A stretch of 33,413 nt of DNA. Source: Oscillospiraceae bacterium. GTDB taxonomy: Bacteria; Bacillota; Clostridia; Oscillospirales; Ruminococcaceae. The stretch is taken from positions 1-33,413 of the forward strand of contig JAFSGZ010000016.1 of assembly GCA_017440545.1 (NCBI GenBank), read 5' to 3'. Each line of letters begins with the position of its first letter. Position 1 is the stretch's first letter. Shown piece after piece: positions 24,989 through 31,835 of this stretch. The notes under the pieces are model-generated. The model ran no database searches, was not told where the DNA came from, and saw nothing but the letters and a program-made list of their open reading frames with translations. Position numbers and translations under genes: made by a program.

Positions 24989-25493
24989 CGTCAAACAGTC
25001 CTTTTAGAGCGGTGATTTCAATTATTCCCTTATCAACATCGGTGTTTTTAACAACATCGGGGATAGCGGGGAACAAAAGGGTTTTGCCGCTTTCTGTCTT
25101 TATATGATAAACATCATTTGCGCCTGTTTTTGTTACATCGCAAAGCTTACCATAGCTTTTTTTAGTTTCAAAGTCCAAAACCTCAAGCCCGATAAGGTCG
25201 CGCACCAAATAGGTGCCTTTAGGGAGCTTTAAGCTTTTTCTTTCAATATATATTACATAGTTTCGAAGAGCCTGTGCCTCTTCTACGCTATTTATTTCCT
25301 TAAATTTAATTACGACAACATTTTTCTGAACTCTTGACGAAACAACCTCAAGCTTTTTTTCGCCCTTTAAAACATAAAATGCCTTAAAGTCTAAAAGAAA
25401 GTCGGGGCTGTCGCACCACGGCTGAACCCTAACCTCGCCCTTGATGCCTTGGGTTGTTACAATTTTGCCGCATTCAATAAATTTATTTTTCAT
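24978..25493 (-). CDS. rimM: 16S rRNA processing / 30S maturation protein RimM
   Basis: This 171-residue protein has the two RimM beta-barrel domains. The N-terminal one contains CGKIVTTQGIKGEVRVQPW (residues 8-26), and the C-terminal PRC barrel contains YLVRDLIGLEVLD (about residues 95-107). RimM binds S19 and helps mature the 30S head. AGAGGAGAA precedes the ATG. Gene order khpA-rimM-trmD is conserved in Clostridia. A 76-bp gap with a stable hairpin separates it from khpA; it overlaps trmD by 11 bases. Confidence 0.95.
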   Translation of the reverse strand: MKNKFIECGKIVTTQGIKGEVRVQPWCDSPDFLLDFKAFYVLKGEKKLEVVSSRVQKNVVVIKFKEINSVEEAQALRNYVIYIERKSLKLPKGTYLVRDLIGLEVLDFETKKSYGKLCDVTKTGANDVYHIKTESGKTLLFPAIPDVVKNTDVDKGIIEITALKGLFDDED

Positions 25494-25524
25494 TTTTTCT
25501 CCTCTTGCTTTTTTAAACTTAAAC

Positions 25525-25552
25525 GGGGAAAAGCGCCAAGACGCCTTTCCCC
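25525..25552 (-). other. Stable hairpin between khpA and rimM
   Basis: Arms GGGGAAAAGCG and CGCCTTTCCCC form 10 pairs with one mismatch and a 6-base loop. On the minus strand it begins 18 bases after the khpA stop and is followed by GTTTAAG, not by a U-run, so it does not look like an intrinsic terminator. It may mark an RNA-processing or 3'-end protecting site that sets different levels for rpsP-khpA and rimM-trmD. Confidence 0.6.
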
Positions 25553-25569
25553 TTTAGTTTCTGAATAAA

Positions 25570-25803
25570 TCAGTCTATTTCAACCGAAATGCGTTGATTG
25601 GAGCGGACAGAAGCGGCTCTCATAACCGTTCTTATAGCTTTTGCTATTCTACCCTGCTTGCCGATAACTCTACCCATATCCTCGGGGGCTACCTGTATAT
25701 GATATACAATAACTCCCTCGCTGTCGGGCTCAGAAACGGTGATTTCGATAGCGTCCTTGTCCTCAACCAAGCCGGCCACTATAGTTGTAAGCAACTGCTT
25801 CAT
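25570..25803 (-). CDS. khpA: KH-domain RNA-binding protein KhpA
   Basis: This single KH domain of 77 residues contains the RNA-binding GXXG loop in MGRVIGKQGRIAKAIRTVMRA (GKQG at about residues 50-53). KhpA (YlqC) forms a dimer or heterodimer with KhpB/Jag and affects cell elongation and division through RNA binding in other Bacillota. The gene sits between rpsP and rimM, its usual place. The ATG follows AGGAGG. Confidence 0.95.
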   Translation of the reverse strand: MKQLLTTIVAGLVEDKDAIEITVSEPDSEGVIVYHIQVAPEDMGRVIGKQGRIAKAIRTVMRAASVRSNQRISVEID

Positions 25804-25851
25804 AACCGAAGCCTCCTTTTAGGATGTAAGAGTTTTAAGGAAACGGTAAGC

Positions 25852-26094
25852 TTATGCAATACCGTTATCCTTAAGAATCTTCTTAACTGTGTCGGTGGGC
25901 TGTGCTCCGTTTTTAATCCAAGTTTGAGCCTTTTCAGCGTCAATCTTTACAACAGAGGGCTCTTTTGTGGGGTCATAGTAACCGATTTCCTCGATAAATC
26001 TACCATCGCGGGGATATCTTGAATCTGCTACTACGATACGATAGAAAGGAGCCTTTTTAGCACCGAGTCTGCGAAGTCTGATTTTTACTGCCAT
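25852..26094 (-). CDS. rpsP: 30S ribosomal protein S16
   Basis: This 80-residue protein is a typical S16: it begins [20 protein letters not shown] and continues [21 protein letters not shown]. It binds 16S rRNA in the body of the small subunit and is needed for its assembly. GGAGGTG precedes the ATG. It lies 54 bases after ffh and 48 bases before khpA. Confidence 0.98.
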   Translation of the reverse strand: MAVKIRLRRLGAKKAPFYRIVVADSRYPRDGRFIEEIGYYDPTKEPSVVKIDAEKAQTWIKNGAQPTDTVKKILKDNGIA

Positions 26095-26148
26095 TTTGTT
26101 TCACCTCCAAGTGAAATATTTATTGTATCTCAAATTTCTTTTACGAAA

Positions 26149-27495
26149 TTAGAAACCGAAAGGATTTCTCATACCCATTCCCATAGGCATAGAGGGCATA
26201 CCGTTTTTGCCTTTTTTGTTAAACTGCTTAAACATTTTTTGCATCTGCTCATACTGCTTAAGAAGTCTGTTTACATCCTCTACTCTAAGCCCTGCGCCTG
26301 CAGCTATTCGCTTTTTGCGAGAGGGGTTTATAATAGAGGGCTTTTGTCTTTCTTTTTTGGTCATTGACGAGATAAGTGCCTCAATGTAAACCATTTGCTT
26401 TTCGTCAATGTCCTCATCTTTTATCTTATTTGCTCCGGGGAGCATACCGATAATCTGCTTTAAAGAACCCACCTTTTTAATCTGCTGCATTTGGTCTAAA
26501 AGGTCCTCTAAATCGAATTTATTTTCAGAGAGCTTTTTTTCAAGCTCCTCGGCTTTTTTCTCGTCAAACTCGGTTTGTGCCTTTTCAATAAGCGAAAGCA
26601 CATCACCCATACCGAGAATTCTTGATGCCATTCTGTCGGGATAGAAGGGCTCTAAATCGCCAAGCTTTTCACCTACACCCACAAACTTTATGGGCTTACC
26701 TGTTACTGCTCTGATTGACAGTGCCGCACCGCCTCGGGTGTCGCCATCAAGCTTTGTTAAAATAACGCCGTTTATATCTAAAAGCTCGTCAAACGATTTT
26801 GAGATGTTTACTGCATCCTGACCCGTCATAGCATCGACAACAAACAAAATTTCGTTAGGAGTTACTTCCTTTTTAATGTTTGAAAGCTCTGCCATTAATT
26901 CTTCATCAATGTGAAGGCGGCCCGCAGTGTCGAGAATTACTAAATCGTTTCCGTAGTCCTTAGCGTGCTTTAGCGCTTCTTTTGCAATCTTTACAGGATT
27001 TTGATTACCCATTTCAAAAACAGGAACCCCAACCTTTTGACCGACAACTTTAAGCTGGTCAATAGCGGCGGGTCTGTAAACGTCGCAGGCTACAAGCAAG
27101 GGGCGTTTGCCCTGATTTTTGTAGTAAAGCGCAAGCTTTGCGCTGTGGGTTGTTTTACCGCTTCCCTGAAGACCGCACATCATAACAACGGTTGGGCCCT
27201 TTGAAGCGTAATTTATTTTTGAAACGCTTTCTCCCATTAGAGAGATAAGCTCTTCATTAACTATTTTTATAACCTGCTGTGCAGGGGTGAGGCTTGCCAT
27301 AACATCGGCACCGATGCAATGCTCCTCAACACTTTTTGTAAAGTCCTTTGCAACCTTATAGTTAACATCTGCCTCCAAAAGAGCAAGGCGGACTTCACGC
27401 ATAACATCTTTTATATCTTTTTCGTTTAGCTTACCGCGTGAGCGAAGCTTTTTAAAAACCGCGGAAAGCTTATCCGAAAGACCTTCAAATGCCAT
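26149..27495 (-). CDS. ffh: Signal recognition particle GTPase Ffh
   Basis: This 448-residue protein has the N domain (helical bundle, residues 1-90), the G domain with GLQGSGKTTHSAKL (G1, about 108), DTAGRLHID (G3, about 190), and TKLDGDTRGGA (G4 and closing loop, about 247), and the M domain from about residue 300. The M domain contains the RNA-binding helices (KKRIAAGAGLRVEDVNRLL) and ends in a Met/Gly-rich tail, MPSMPMGMGMRNPFGF. It binds signal sequences and SRP RNA and delivers ribosomes to FtsY. The 17-base gap to ylxM is the usual arrangement. No SRP RNA gene is seen nearby. Confidence 0.98.
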   Translation of the reverse strand: MAFEGLSDKLSAVFKKLRSRGKLNEKDIKDVMREVRLALLEADVNYKVAKDFTKSVEEHCIGADVMASLTPAQQVIKIVNEELISLMGESVSKINYASKGPTVVMMCGLQGSGKTTHSAKLALYYKNQGKRPLLVACDVYRPAAIDQLKVVGQKVGVPVFEMGNQNPVKIAKEALKHAKDYGNDLVILDTAGRLHIDEELMAELSNIKKEVTPNEILFVVDAMTGQDAVNISKSFDELLDINGVILTKLDGDTRGGAALSIRAVTGKPIKFVGVGEKLGDLEPFYPDRMASRILGMGDVLSLIEKAQTEFDEKKAEELEKKLSENKFDLEDLLDQMQQIKKVGSLKQIIGMLPGANKIKDEDIDEKQMVYIEALISSMTKKERQKPSIINPSRKKRIAAGAGLRVEDVNRLLKQYEQMQKMFKQFNKKGKNGMPSMPMGMGMRNPFGF

Positions 27496-27512
27496 TATTT
27501 CACGCCCTAAAA

Positions 27513-27878
27513 TCAGTTTTGGTTAAAGTCTTGAGCAAGTTTTCTGATTTCCATTGCCTTTGACTCGATAAGACCGACATTGTTCTGCTTACGGTTTATC
27601 ATAATAATATCTTCTGCAAGCGCTGTTACGCTTTCTGTTAATCTCTGCATATTACGATAATTTCTTAAAAAGCCGAGTCTGTCCTCCATCTCGAAAAGTG
27701 AGGCTTCTCCGCGCTTTATACTATCTCTGACGCCCTGCCTTGAAATGCCGACATCTTCTCCTATTTCGGCAAGTGAAAGGTCCTGATTATAATACAAATC
27801 AAGAACATCTCTCTGTTTTTCGGTTAGCATATCTCCGTAAAAATCAAGAAGAAGGCAAATTTCTAAATTTTTCCCCAT
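27513..27878 (-). CDS. ylxM: YlxM/p13-like DNA-binding protein (UPF0122), SRP operon
   Basis: This 121-residue protein has a sigma-70 region 4-like helix-turn-helix: LTEKQRDVLDLYYNQDLSL followed by AEIGEDVGISRQGVRDSIKRG (about residues 17-58). A helical C-terminus follows. YlxM is encoded before ffh across Bacillota and stimulates SRP function in Streptococcus; its molecular role is only partly known. ATG at 27878 is preferred; an in-frame TTG six codons upstream lies inside the AAAGGA ribosome binding site region. First gene of a nine-gene operon ending with mreB. Confidence 0.93.
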   Translation of the reverse strand: MGKNLEICLLLDFYGDMLTEKQRDVLDLYYNQDLSLAEIGEDVGISRQGVRDSIKRGEASLFEMEDRLGFLRNYRNMQRLTESVTALAEDIIMINRKQNNVGLIESKAMEIRKLAQDFNQN

Positions 27879-27894
27879 GCCGAAACATCCTTTC

Positions 27895-27939
27895 AAAAAA
27901 TTGGCACCAAAAACCGCAAAATTCGAGCATTTTTTGGTG
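27895..27939 (-). terminator. Terminator-like hairpin in the ylxM-ffh leader (possible attenuator)
   Basis: On the minus strand CACCAAAAA (27939-27931) pairs with TTTTTGGTG (27913-27905) around a 17-base loop. It is followed by CCAA and six U, ending immediately before the AAAGGA of ylxM. A second possible hairpin (GTGTAAA with TTTACAC, about 27943-27966) lies upstream. The arrangement would permit premature termination or masking of the ribosome binding site. No known riboswitch is recognised. Confidence 0.5.
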
Positions 27940-27968
27940 TCCGTGTAAAAGTTTTGACCTTTACACTT

Positions 27969-27996
27969 ATTATACCATATTATTTCCCATTGTCAA
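27969..27996 (-). promoter_or_regulatory. Promoter of the ylxM-ffh-rpsP operon
   Basis: TTGACA (27996-27991) and TATAAT (27974-27969) are 16 bases apart on the minus strand. The predicted start near 27962 gives an 84-base leader with two hairpins. Confidence 0.85.
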
Positions 27997-28010
27997 GCCT
28001 TTTTTAACAA

Positions 28011-28039
28011 AAAAATGCCGTTTTTAAGACGGCATTTTT
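28011..28039 (-). terminator. Terminator after rpiB
   Basis: AAAAATGCCGT and ACGGCATTTTT form an 11-bp stem with a 7-base loop. On the minus strand the stem ends in a run of seven U. It separates tsaE-tsaB-rpiB from the ylxM promoter, which starts 15 bases further on. The mirror-image A/U tails make it potentially bidirectional. Confidence 0.88.
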
Positions 28040-28072
28040 GTCTGTTTTTATGCATATTTCCGAGAGCTTATT

Positions 28073-28516
28073 TTACTTCTGATTTTGCTCAATTTCAGCA
28101 ATTTTATTAAGACGTAAAACATGTCTTTCGCCTTCAAATTCGGTTTCAAGGAACACGCGGACAAGCTCAAGTGCAAGTCCCTCTCCCACAACCCTTTGAC
28201 CGAGGCAAAGAACGTTAGCGTCATTGTGGAGTCTTGTGCATCTGGCACTGAAATAATCAGAGCATACAGCTGCTCTTATGCCGTTTACCTTGTTTGCTGA
28301 AATTGCCATACCGATACCGGTGCCGCAAACAAAAATGCCTCTTTTACATTCGCCGTTTTTGATTGAATTAGCTGCCATTTCAGAAAAATCTGCATAGTTG
28401 CAGCTTTCCTCGCTGTTACAGCCAAAATCCTTATAGCTATATCCGTTTTGTTCTAAATATTTTATAATGGCAAGCTTTAATTTATAGCCGCCGTGGTCGC
28501 TTGCAAGTGCTATCAT
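28073..28516 (-). CDS. rpiB: Ribose-5-phosphate isomerase B
   Basis: This 147-residue RpiB/LacAB-family sugar isomerase interconverts ribose 5-phosphate and ribulose 5-phosphate. ASDHGGYKLK (residues 4-13) is the phosphate-binding start, and FVCGTGIGMAISANK (about 63-77) holds the catalytic cysteine and the anion hole. RLHNDANVLCLGQRVVG completes the active site of the dimer. Allose-6-phosphate or galactose-6-phosphate isomerases belong to the same family, but its solo setting favours RpiB. It overlaps tsaB by the four bases ATGA. Confidence 0.95.
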   Translation of the reverse strand: MIALASDHGGYKLKLAIIKYLEQNGYSYKDFGCNSEESCNYADFSEMAANSIKNGECKRGIFVCGTGIGMAISANKVNGIRAAVCSDYFSARCTRLHNDANVLCLGQRVVGEGLALELVRVFLETEFEGERHVLRLNKIAEIEQNQK

Positions 28517-29223
28517 TTTTTATCTCCCTTTCTCTTGTTAAGTTCTCTTTCTGCCTGTGGAAGTCGCAGATAAACGGGAACAAGCTCGTTTTTATTAAAA
28601 GGCTCTTTGCCGTTTTTTATATCCTCAAAGGCAGCAGCACAAACACCGCTTGCCCTTTGATACCTTAAGTCGTCATTATTTATTGTAGCATTTTTTATTT
28701 CGATATTTTGCACAGCTTTATAAAAAAGCTCTGCCCCGTCACCAACCAACAAAACAGGTTCGCTTATATTTTTTATTTCCTCTAAAAGCTCGTCTATCAA
28801 AACCGCTCTGTCATCGCAAAGCCTTAAAACCTTGCCGTTTTGTATTTTAAACAGCGCATTATAGAGCTGATTACAACGAGCATCCATACAAGCGCAAACT
28901 ATACCCTCGAAATCTCTATGACTATACGCCATAGCCTTTAGGGTTGAAACGCCGAGGCATTTTGCACCTGCCGACGCCATTCCTTTTGCTGTGGCTATAC
29001 CTATTCTAAGACCTGTAAACGAGCCTGGGCCGTGGCTTATTGCCACCACATCAATTTGCTTTGGCAAAACCTTTGCCTCGTTTAAGGTTTTTTCTATCAT
29101 AGGAAGAAGCGTCACCGAGTGGGTAAGCCCATTATTTTCAAAGCTTTCAAAAACAAGCTTATCATCCTTATACACAGCCGCTGACGCAACCGTTGCCGAG
29201 CTGTCAATTCCCAAAATTATCAT
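28513..29223 (-). CDS. tsaB: tRNA threonylcarbamoyladenosine biosynthesis protein TsaB
   Basis: This 236-residue ASKHA-fold protein begins IILGIDSSATVASAAVYKD and contains GPGSFTGLRIGIATAKGMA (about residues 66-84), both standard TsaB signatures. TsaB is the scaffold partner of TsaD in making the universal t6A modification at position 37 of ANN-decoding tRNAs. It overlaps tsaE by 20 bases. tsaD and rimI, often adjacent, are absent here; rpiB follows instead. Confidence 0.95.
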   Translation of the reverse strand: MIILGIDSSATVASAAVYKDDKLVFESFENNGLTHSVTLLPMIEKTLNEAKVLPKQIDVVAISHGPGSFTGLRIGIATAKGMASAGAKCLGVSTLKAMAYSHRDFEGIVCACMDARCNQLYNALFKIQNGKVLRLCDDRAVLIDELLEEIKNISEPVLLVGDGAELFYKAVQNIEIKNATINNDDLRYQRASGVCAAAFEDIKNGKEPFNKNELVPVYLRLPQAERELNKRKGDKK

Positions 29224-29644
29224 ATTCGTCCTCCGAGAAAATTATTATTTCTCTCTCATTTTGGTCTATTCTGTTTATTTTTATATATATAGTGTTTTGA
29301 GGCAGAGCCGACAAAATATTTTCGCTCCACTCAACTGCACAAACACCGCCTCTGTCGAGATATTCAAAAAAGCCTATTGAATAAAGCTCCTCTATTGAAG
29401 CTATACGGTACATATCAAAGTGAAAAAGCATAGTTTCGCCATAATATTCATTAACTATTGCAAAGGTGGGGCTTGAAACATCATCCTCACATTTAAGACC
29501 ACGGGCAAGTCCTCTTGTAAAGGCAGTTTTACCTGCACCAAGTCCACCCAAGAAAGCAATGACATCGCCCTTATTTAAGGTTTTAGCAAAATTTTCTGCA
29601 AAACCTTCAGTGTCTTTTTCGCTTTTTGATACAAACCTTTCCAT
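29204..29644 (-). CDS. tsaE: tRNA threonylcarbamoyladenosine biosynthesis ATPase TsaE
   Basis: This small P-loop ATPase of 146 residues has Walker A FLGGLGAGKTAFTRGLARG (about residues 31-49) and the family motifs SSPTFAIVNEY and LFHFDMYRI. TsaE drives turnover of the TsaB-TsaD complex. ATG at 29644 has GAAAGGAAAAG upstream; a possible longer form with 14 more residues starts with a weak codon and no ribosome binding site. tsaE-tsaB-rpiB form one transcription unit, divergent from the rodA-like gene. Confidence 0.95.
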   Translation of the reverse strand: MERFVSKSEKDTEGFAENFAKTLNKGDVIAFLGGLGAGKTAFTRGLARGLKCEDDVSSPTFAIVNEYYGETMLFHFDMYRIASIEELYSIGFFEYLDRGGVCAVEWSENILSALPQNTIYIKINRIDQNEREIIIFSEDEYDNFGN

Positions 29645-29676
29645 ACTTTTCCTTTCAAAATCTAACATTATTTTAT

Positions 29677-29682
29677 ATTCTA
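29677..29682 (-). promoter_or_regulatory. Possible -10 element for tsaE-tsaB-rpiB
   Basis: TAGAAT on the minus strand is preceded by TGA, giving an extended -10 (TGn). No good -35 is found at 16-18 bases. The distance to the tsaE start (about 33 bases) suits a short leader. Confidence 0.4.
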
Positions 29683-29713
29683 TCACACTTTTTTGAGATT
29701 TAAAAGGTTTATA

Positions 29714-29742
29714 TTGAAATTTTTAAAGCAAAATTGTATAAT
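29714..29742 (+). promoter_or_regulatory. Promoter of the rodA-like gene
   Basis: TTGAAA (29714-29719) and TATAAT (29737-29742) are exactly 17 bases apart on the plus strand. The start of transcription would lie about 27 bases before the TTG start codon. It is divergent from tsaE. Confidence 0.82.
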
Positions 29743-29775
29743 ACTATTAAAATAACAGAAAGGCAGGTGTGATTT

Positions 29776-30915
29776 TTGAAAAGCTCAAGGTTTTTAAAAA
29801 GCGTTAAAGACTACTTTACCTTTTCGGATAAGGTTATGCTATGCTTTTGCATTTTAACCTCTGCCTTTGGTGTTTTTATGGTTTATAAATGCACAACCTA
29901 TTTTTTTGACACAATGAGCTACACCGTCACACAGCTTATTGCCTCGCTTTTAGGTCTTTCATTTGCAGTTTTAATCTCGATGATAGATTACAGAGCGCTT
30001 GCGCGGCTTTGGGAGATACACGCGACTATTGCTGTTATTTTAGTTATACTTACATTCTTTTTCGGACTAAAGCGCACAGGAGCCGACGACCGAGCCTGGC
30101 TCGAAATTCCCTTTACCTCGCTTAGCTTTCAGCCGTCCGAAATTTTAAAGCTTTCGTTTATACTTACCTTTTCACTTCATTTAGAGGCTGTGGGCGATAA
30201 AATAAACGATTTTTCGCAGGTTTTAATGCTCTGCATACACGGTGCCATTCCCACCCTTTTAATTGTAATGCAGGGTGACGACGGAAGCGCGCTTATATTC
30301 TTATTTATATTTGTATTTATGATGTTTGCAGCAGGGCTTTCTTGGAAATATATACTTCCTCCCCTCGCGGCATTACCTGCAATTATTTTTGTTTTATGGA
30401 ATTACATTATGACCCCCGACCAAAAGGCGAGATTTGAGGTTGTGTTTAACCCCGAAGCCTATCCCTTAACAGTTGGCGTTCAGCCAAAGCAGGGCAAAAT
30501 TGCACTTGGCTCGGGAATGTTTTTCGGCAAAGGCTTTGACGGAAATTTAAGAAAGGTTCCGGCAGTGCAAAGCGACTATATTTTTGCATTTATCGGAGAA
30601 ACACTCGGATTTTTAGGCTGCCTTTTGGTTTTGGCACTTCTCGGCGGCATCTGCTTCAGAGCAATTTACAACTCAATGAAATCCGACGACGATTTAGGAA
30701 AATACATTTGCATAGGCGTTTTTGCTATGCTTGCATCTCAAACTGTTATTAATCTCGGTATGGTTTTGGCACTTCTCCCCGTAATTGGCGTAACGCTCCC
30801 CTTTTTCAGTGCAGGCGGCACCTCGGTTGCCGTTACTTATGTAGGAATAGGGCTTGTTTTAAGCGTTGCATTTCATAATAGGCGACGAAACCAGGTTAAT
30901 AGGTTTAAATTTTAG
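29776..30915 (+). CDS. rodA: SEDS-family peptidoglycan polymerase (RodA/FtsW/SpoVE type)
   Basis: This 379-residue polytopic membrane protein has about ten hydrophobic segments and the SEDS signatures FQPSEILKLSFILTFSLHL (near residue 117), MQGDDGSAL (near 163), VQSDYIFAFIGE (near 272, containing the conserved periplasmic-loop Asp), and LPFFSAGGTSV (near 342). SEDS proteins polymerise lipid II with a class B PBP partner, RodA in elongation and FtsW in division. RodA is preferred here from the general look of the protein, but FtsW or SpoVE cannot be excluded, and no PBP2 gene is adjacent. Translation starts at TTG, because an in-frame stop lies two codons upstream and the next ATG (codon 21) would cut into the first membrane segment. 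GGCAGGTG is the ribosome binding site. Confidence 0.9.
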   Translation: MKSSRFLKSVKDYFTFSDKVMLCFCILTSAFGVFMVYKCTTYFFDTMSYTVTQLIASLLGLSFAVLISMIDYRALARLWEIHATIAVILVILTFFFGLKRTGADDRAWLEIPFTSLSFQPSEILKLSFILTFSLHLEAVGDKINDFSQVLMLCIHGAIPTLLIVMQGDDGSALIFLFIFVFMMFAAGLSWKYILPPLAALPAIIFVLWNYIMTPDQKARFEVVFNPEAYPLTVGVQPKQGKIALGSGMFFGKGFDGNLRKVPAVQSDYIFAFIGETLGFLGCLLVLALLGGICFRAIYNSMKSDDDLGKYICIGVFAMLASQTVINLGMVLALLPVIGVTLPFFSAGGTSVAVTYVGIGLVLSVAFHNRRRNQVNRFKF

Positions 30916-30935
30916 GAAAATTTTAATTTTTGTTA

Positions 30936-30964
30936 TTGACAAATTGATTTACTATTTATATAAT
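30936..30964 (+). promoter_or_regulatory. Consensus promoter of yceD-rpmF
   Basis: TTGACA (30936-30941) and TATAAT (30959-30964) are exactly 17 bases apart. Upstream, only a weak all-A/T hairpin (30906-30922, overlapping the rodA stop) could terminate the preceding gene, so some read-through is likely. Confidence 0.9.
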
Positions 30965-30968
30965 AATT

Positions 30969-31043
30969 GGGTATGGATATAAATATCCGTCGCTTCGGCC
31001 GCATCACGCCGATGTACCCCCTAAGTTCACGGTGTGTGAGGTG
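30969..31043 (+). promoter_or_regulatory. Structured 5' leader of yceD-rpmF
   Basis: GGGTA (30969-30973) can pair with TACCC (31015-31019), closing a domain that holds a GGATAT/ATATCC hairpin (30975-30988), a possible C(UUCG)G tetraloop (30993-30998), and an alternative CGGC/GCCG stem (30996-31011). Downstream, TCAC (31027-31030) can pair with GTGA (31036-31039), which covers part of the GAGGTG ribosome binding site. The region is richer in G/C than its surroundings. It may be a ribosomal-protein-type autoregulatory leader. I do not recognise it as a named RNA family. Confidence 0.5.
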
Positions 31044-31048
31044 TTGCT

Positions 31049-31546
31049 ATGAAAATCAATGTAACAAGATTTTTCGAGCTTGTAGGTGAAAAGCAGGACT
31101 TTGAGTTTCCGCTTGATATGTCGGATGCTGAGGTTTGGGGTAAAAATCCCATCTGCTCACCCGTTACTGTAAAAGGATGTATTCAAAACAGAAGCAGCAT
31201 TGTAACTCTGGCATACAGTGCCTCTGTCAAGATACAAACCCTTTGTGACAGGTGCCTTTGCGAGATTGACCGTACGCTTGATTTTCAGTTTGAATATACC
31301 CTTGTCAAAGAGCTTCAGGACACTGACCTTGACGGTTATATTTTGGTAGAAGGCGACACACTTGATTTAAGCGAGCTTTGCTATTCCGACGTCATTTTAA
31401 ATTTGCCACTCAAATTTTTATGCAAGGAAGACTGCAAAGGTTTATGCGAGGTCTGCGGAAAAAACAAAAATCTTTTTGACTGCGATTGTCTTAACAGTCA
31501 GATAGACCCGAGGCTTGCAGCGCTAAAGGCGCTTTTAAAAGAGTAA
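31049..31546 (+). CDS. yceD: YceD/DUF177 family protein
   Basis: This 165-residue DUF177 protein has the family core SVKIQTLCDRCLCEI and a C-terminal cysteine block (CKEDCKGLCEVCGKNKNLFDCDC, given here as three consecutive CxxxC/CxxC units, about residues 127-151) that probably binds zinc. DUF177 proteins are encoded directly before rpmF in most bacteria and are needed for normal 23S rRNA levels in E. coli and plants; the exact mechanism is open. GAGGTG precedes the ATG. The 40-base gap to rpmF indicates co-transcription. Confidence 0.92.
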   Translation: MKINVTRFFELVGEKQDFEFPLDMSDAEVWGKNPICSPVTVKGCIQNRSSIVTLAYSASVKIQTLCDRCLCEIDRTLDFQFEYTLVKELQDTDLDGYILVEGDTLDLSELCYSDVILNLPLKFLCKEDCKGLCEVCGKNKNLFDCDCLNSQIDPRLAALKALLKE

Positions 31547-31586
31547 TTTTTAAAAATTTTGTATAATATTTAGAGGAGGTATAGTC

Positions 31587-31769
31587 ATGGCCGTTCCTAA
31601 GAGAAGAGTATCAAAAGCTCGCCGTGATAAAAGAAGGTCTAACGTTTGGAAGCTTACAGCTCCCGCATTTTCAACCTGTCCCCAGTGTGGCGCTTTAAAG
31701 CTGCCCCACAGAGTTTGCAAAAGCTGCGGATATTATAAGGGCAAAGAAATCATTAAGATTGAAGACTAA
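31587..31769 (+). CDS. rpmF: 50S ribosomal protein L32
   Basis: This 60-residue protein begins [19 protein letters not shown], as L32 does, and has four zinc-binding cysteines (CPQCG and CKSCG), so it is the zinc-containing C+ form. GGAGGT lies before the ATG. It ends the yceD-rpmF unit, followed by a terminator. Confidence 0.98.
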   Translation: MAVPKRRVSKARRDKRRSNVWKLTAPAFSTCPQCGALKLPHRVCKSCGYYKGKEIIKIED

Positions 31770-31788
31770 TTTTATTTAAGTGAAACGG

Positions 31789-31819
31789 TAGAGGAGGAAG
31801 GGATTTCTCCTCTATTTTT
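31789..31819 (+). terminator. Terminator after rpmF
   Basis: TAGAGGAG (31789-31796) pairs with CTCCTCTA (31807-31814) around a 10-base loop and is followed by TTTTTC. It begins 20 bases after the rpmF stop and ends only 17 bases before the next start codon, so the DUF512 gene depends on read-through or on a promoter I cannot see. Confidence 0.82.
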
Positions 31820-31835
31820 CGTCTATGGAGTTTTT

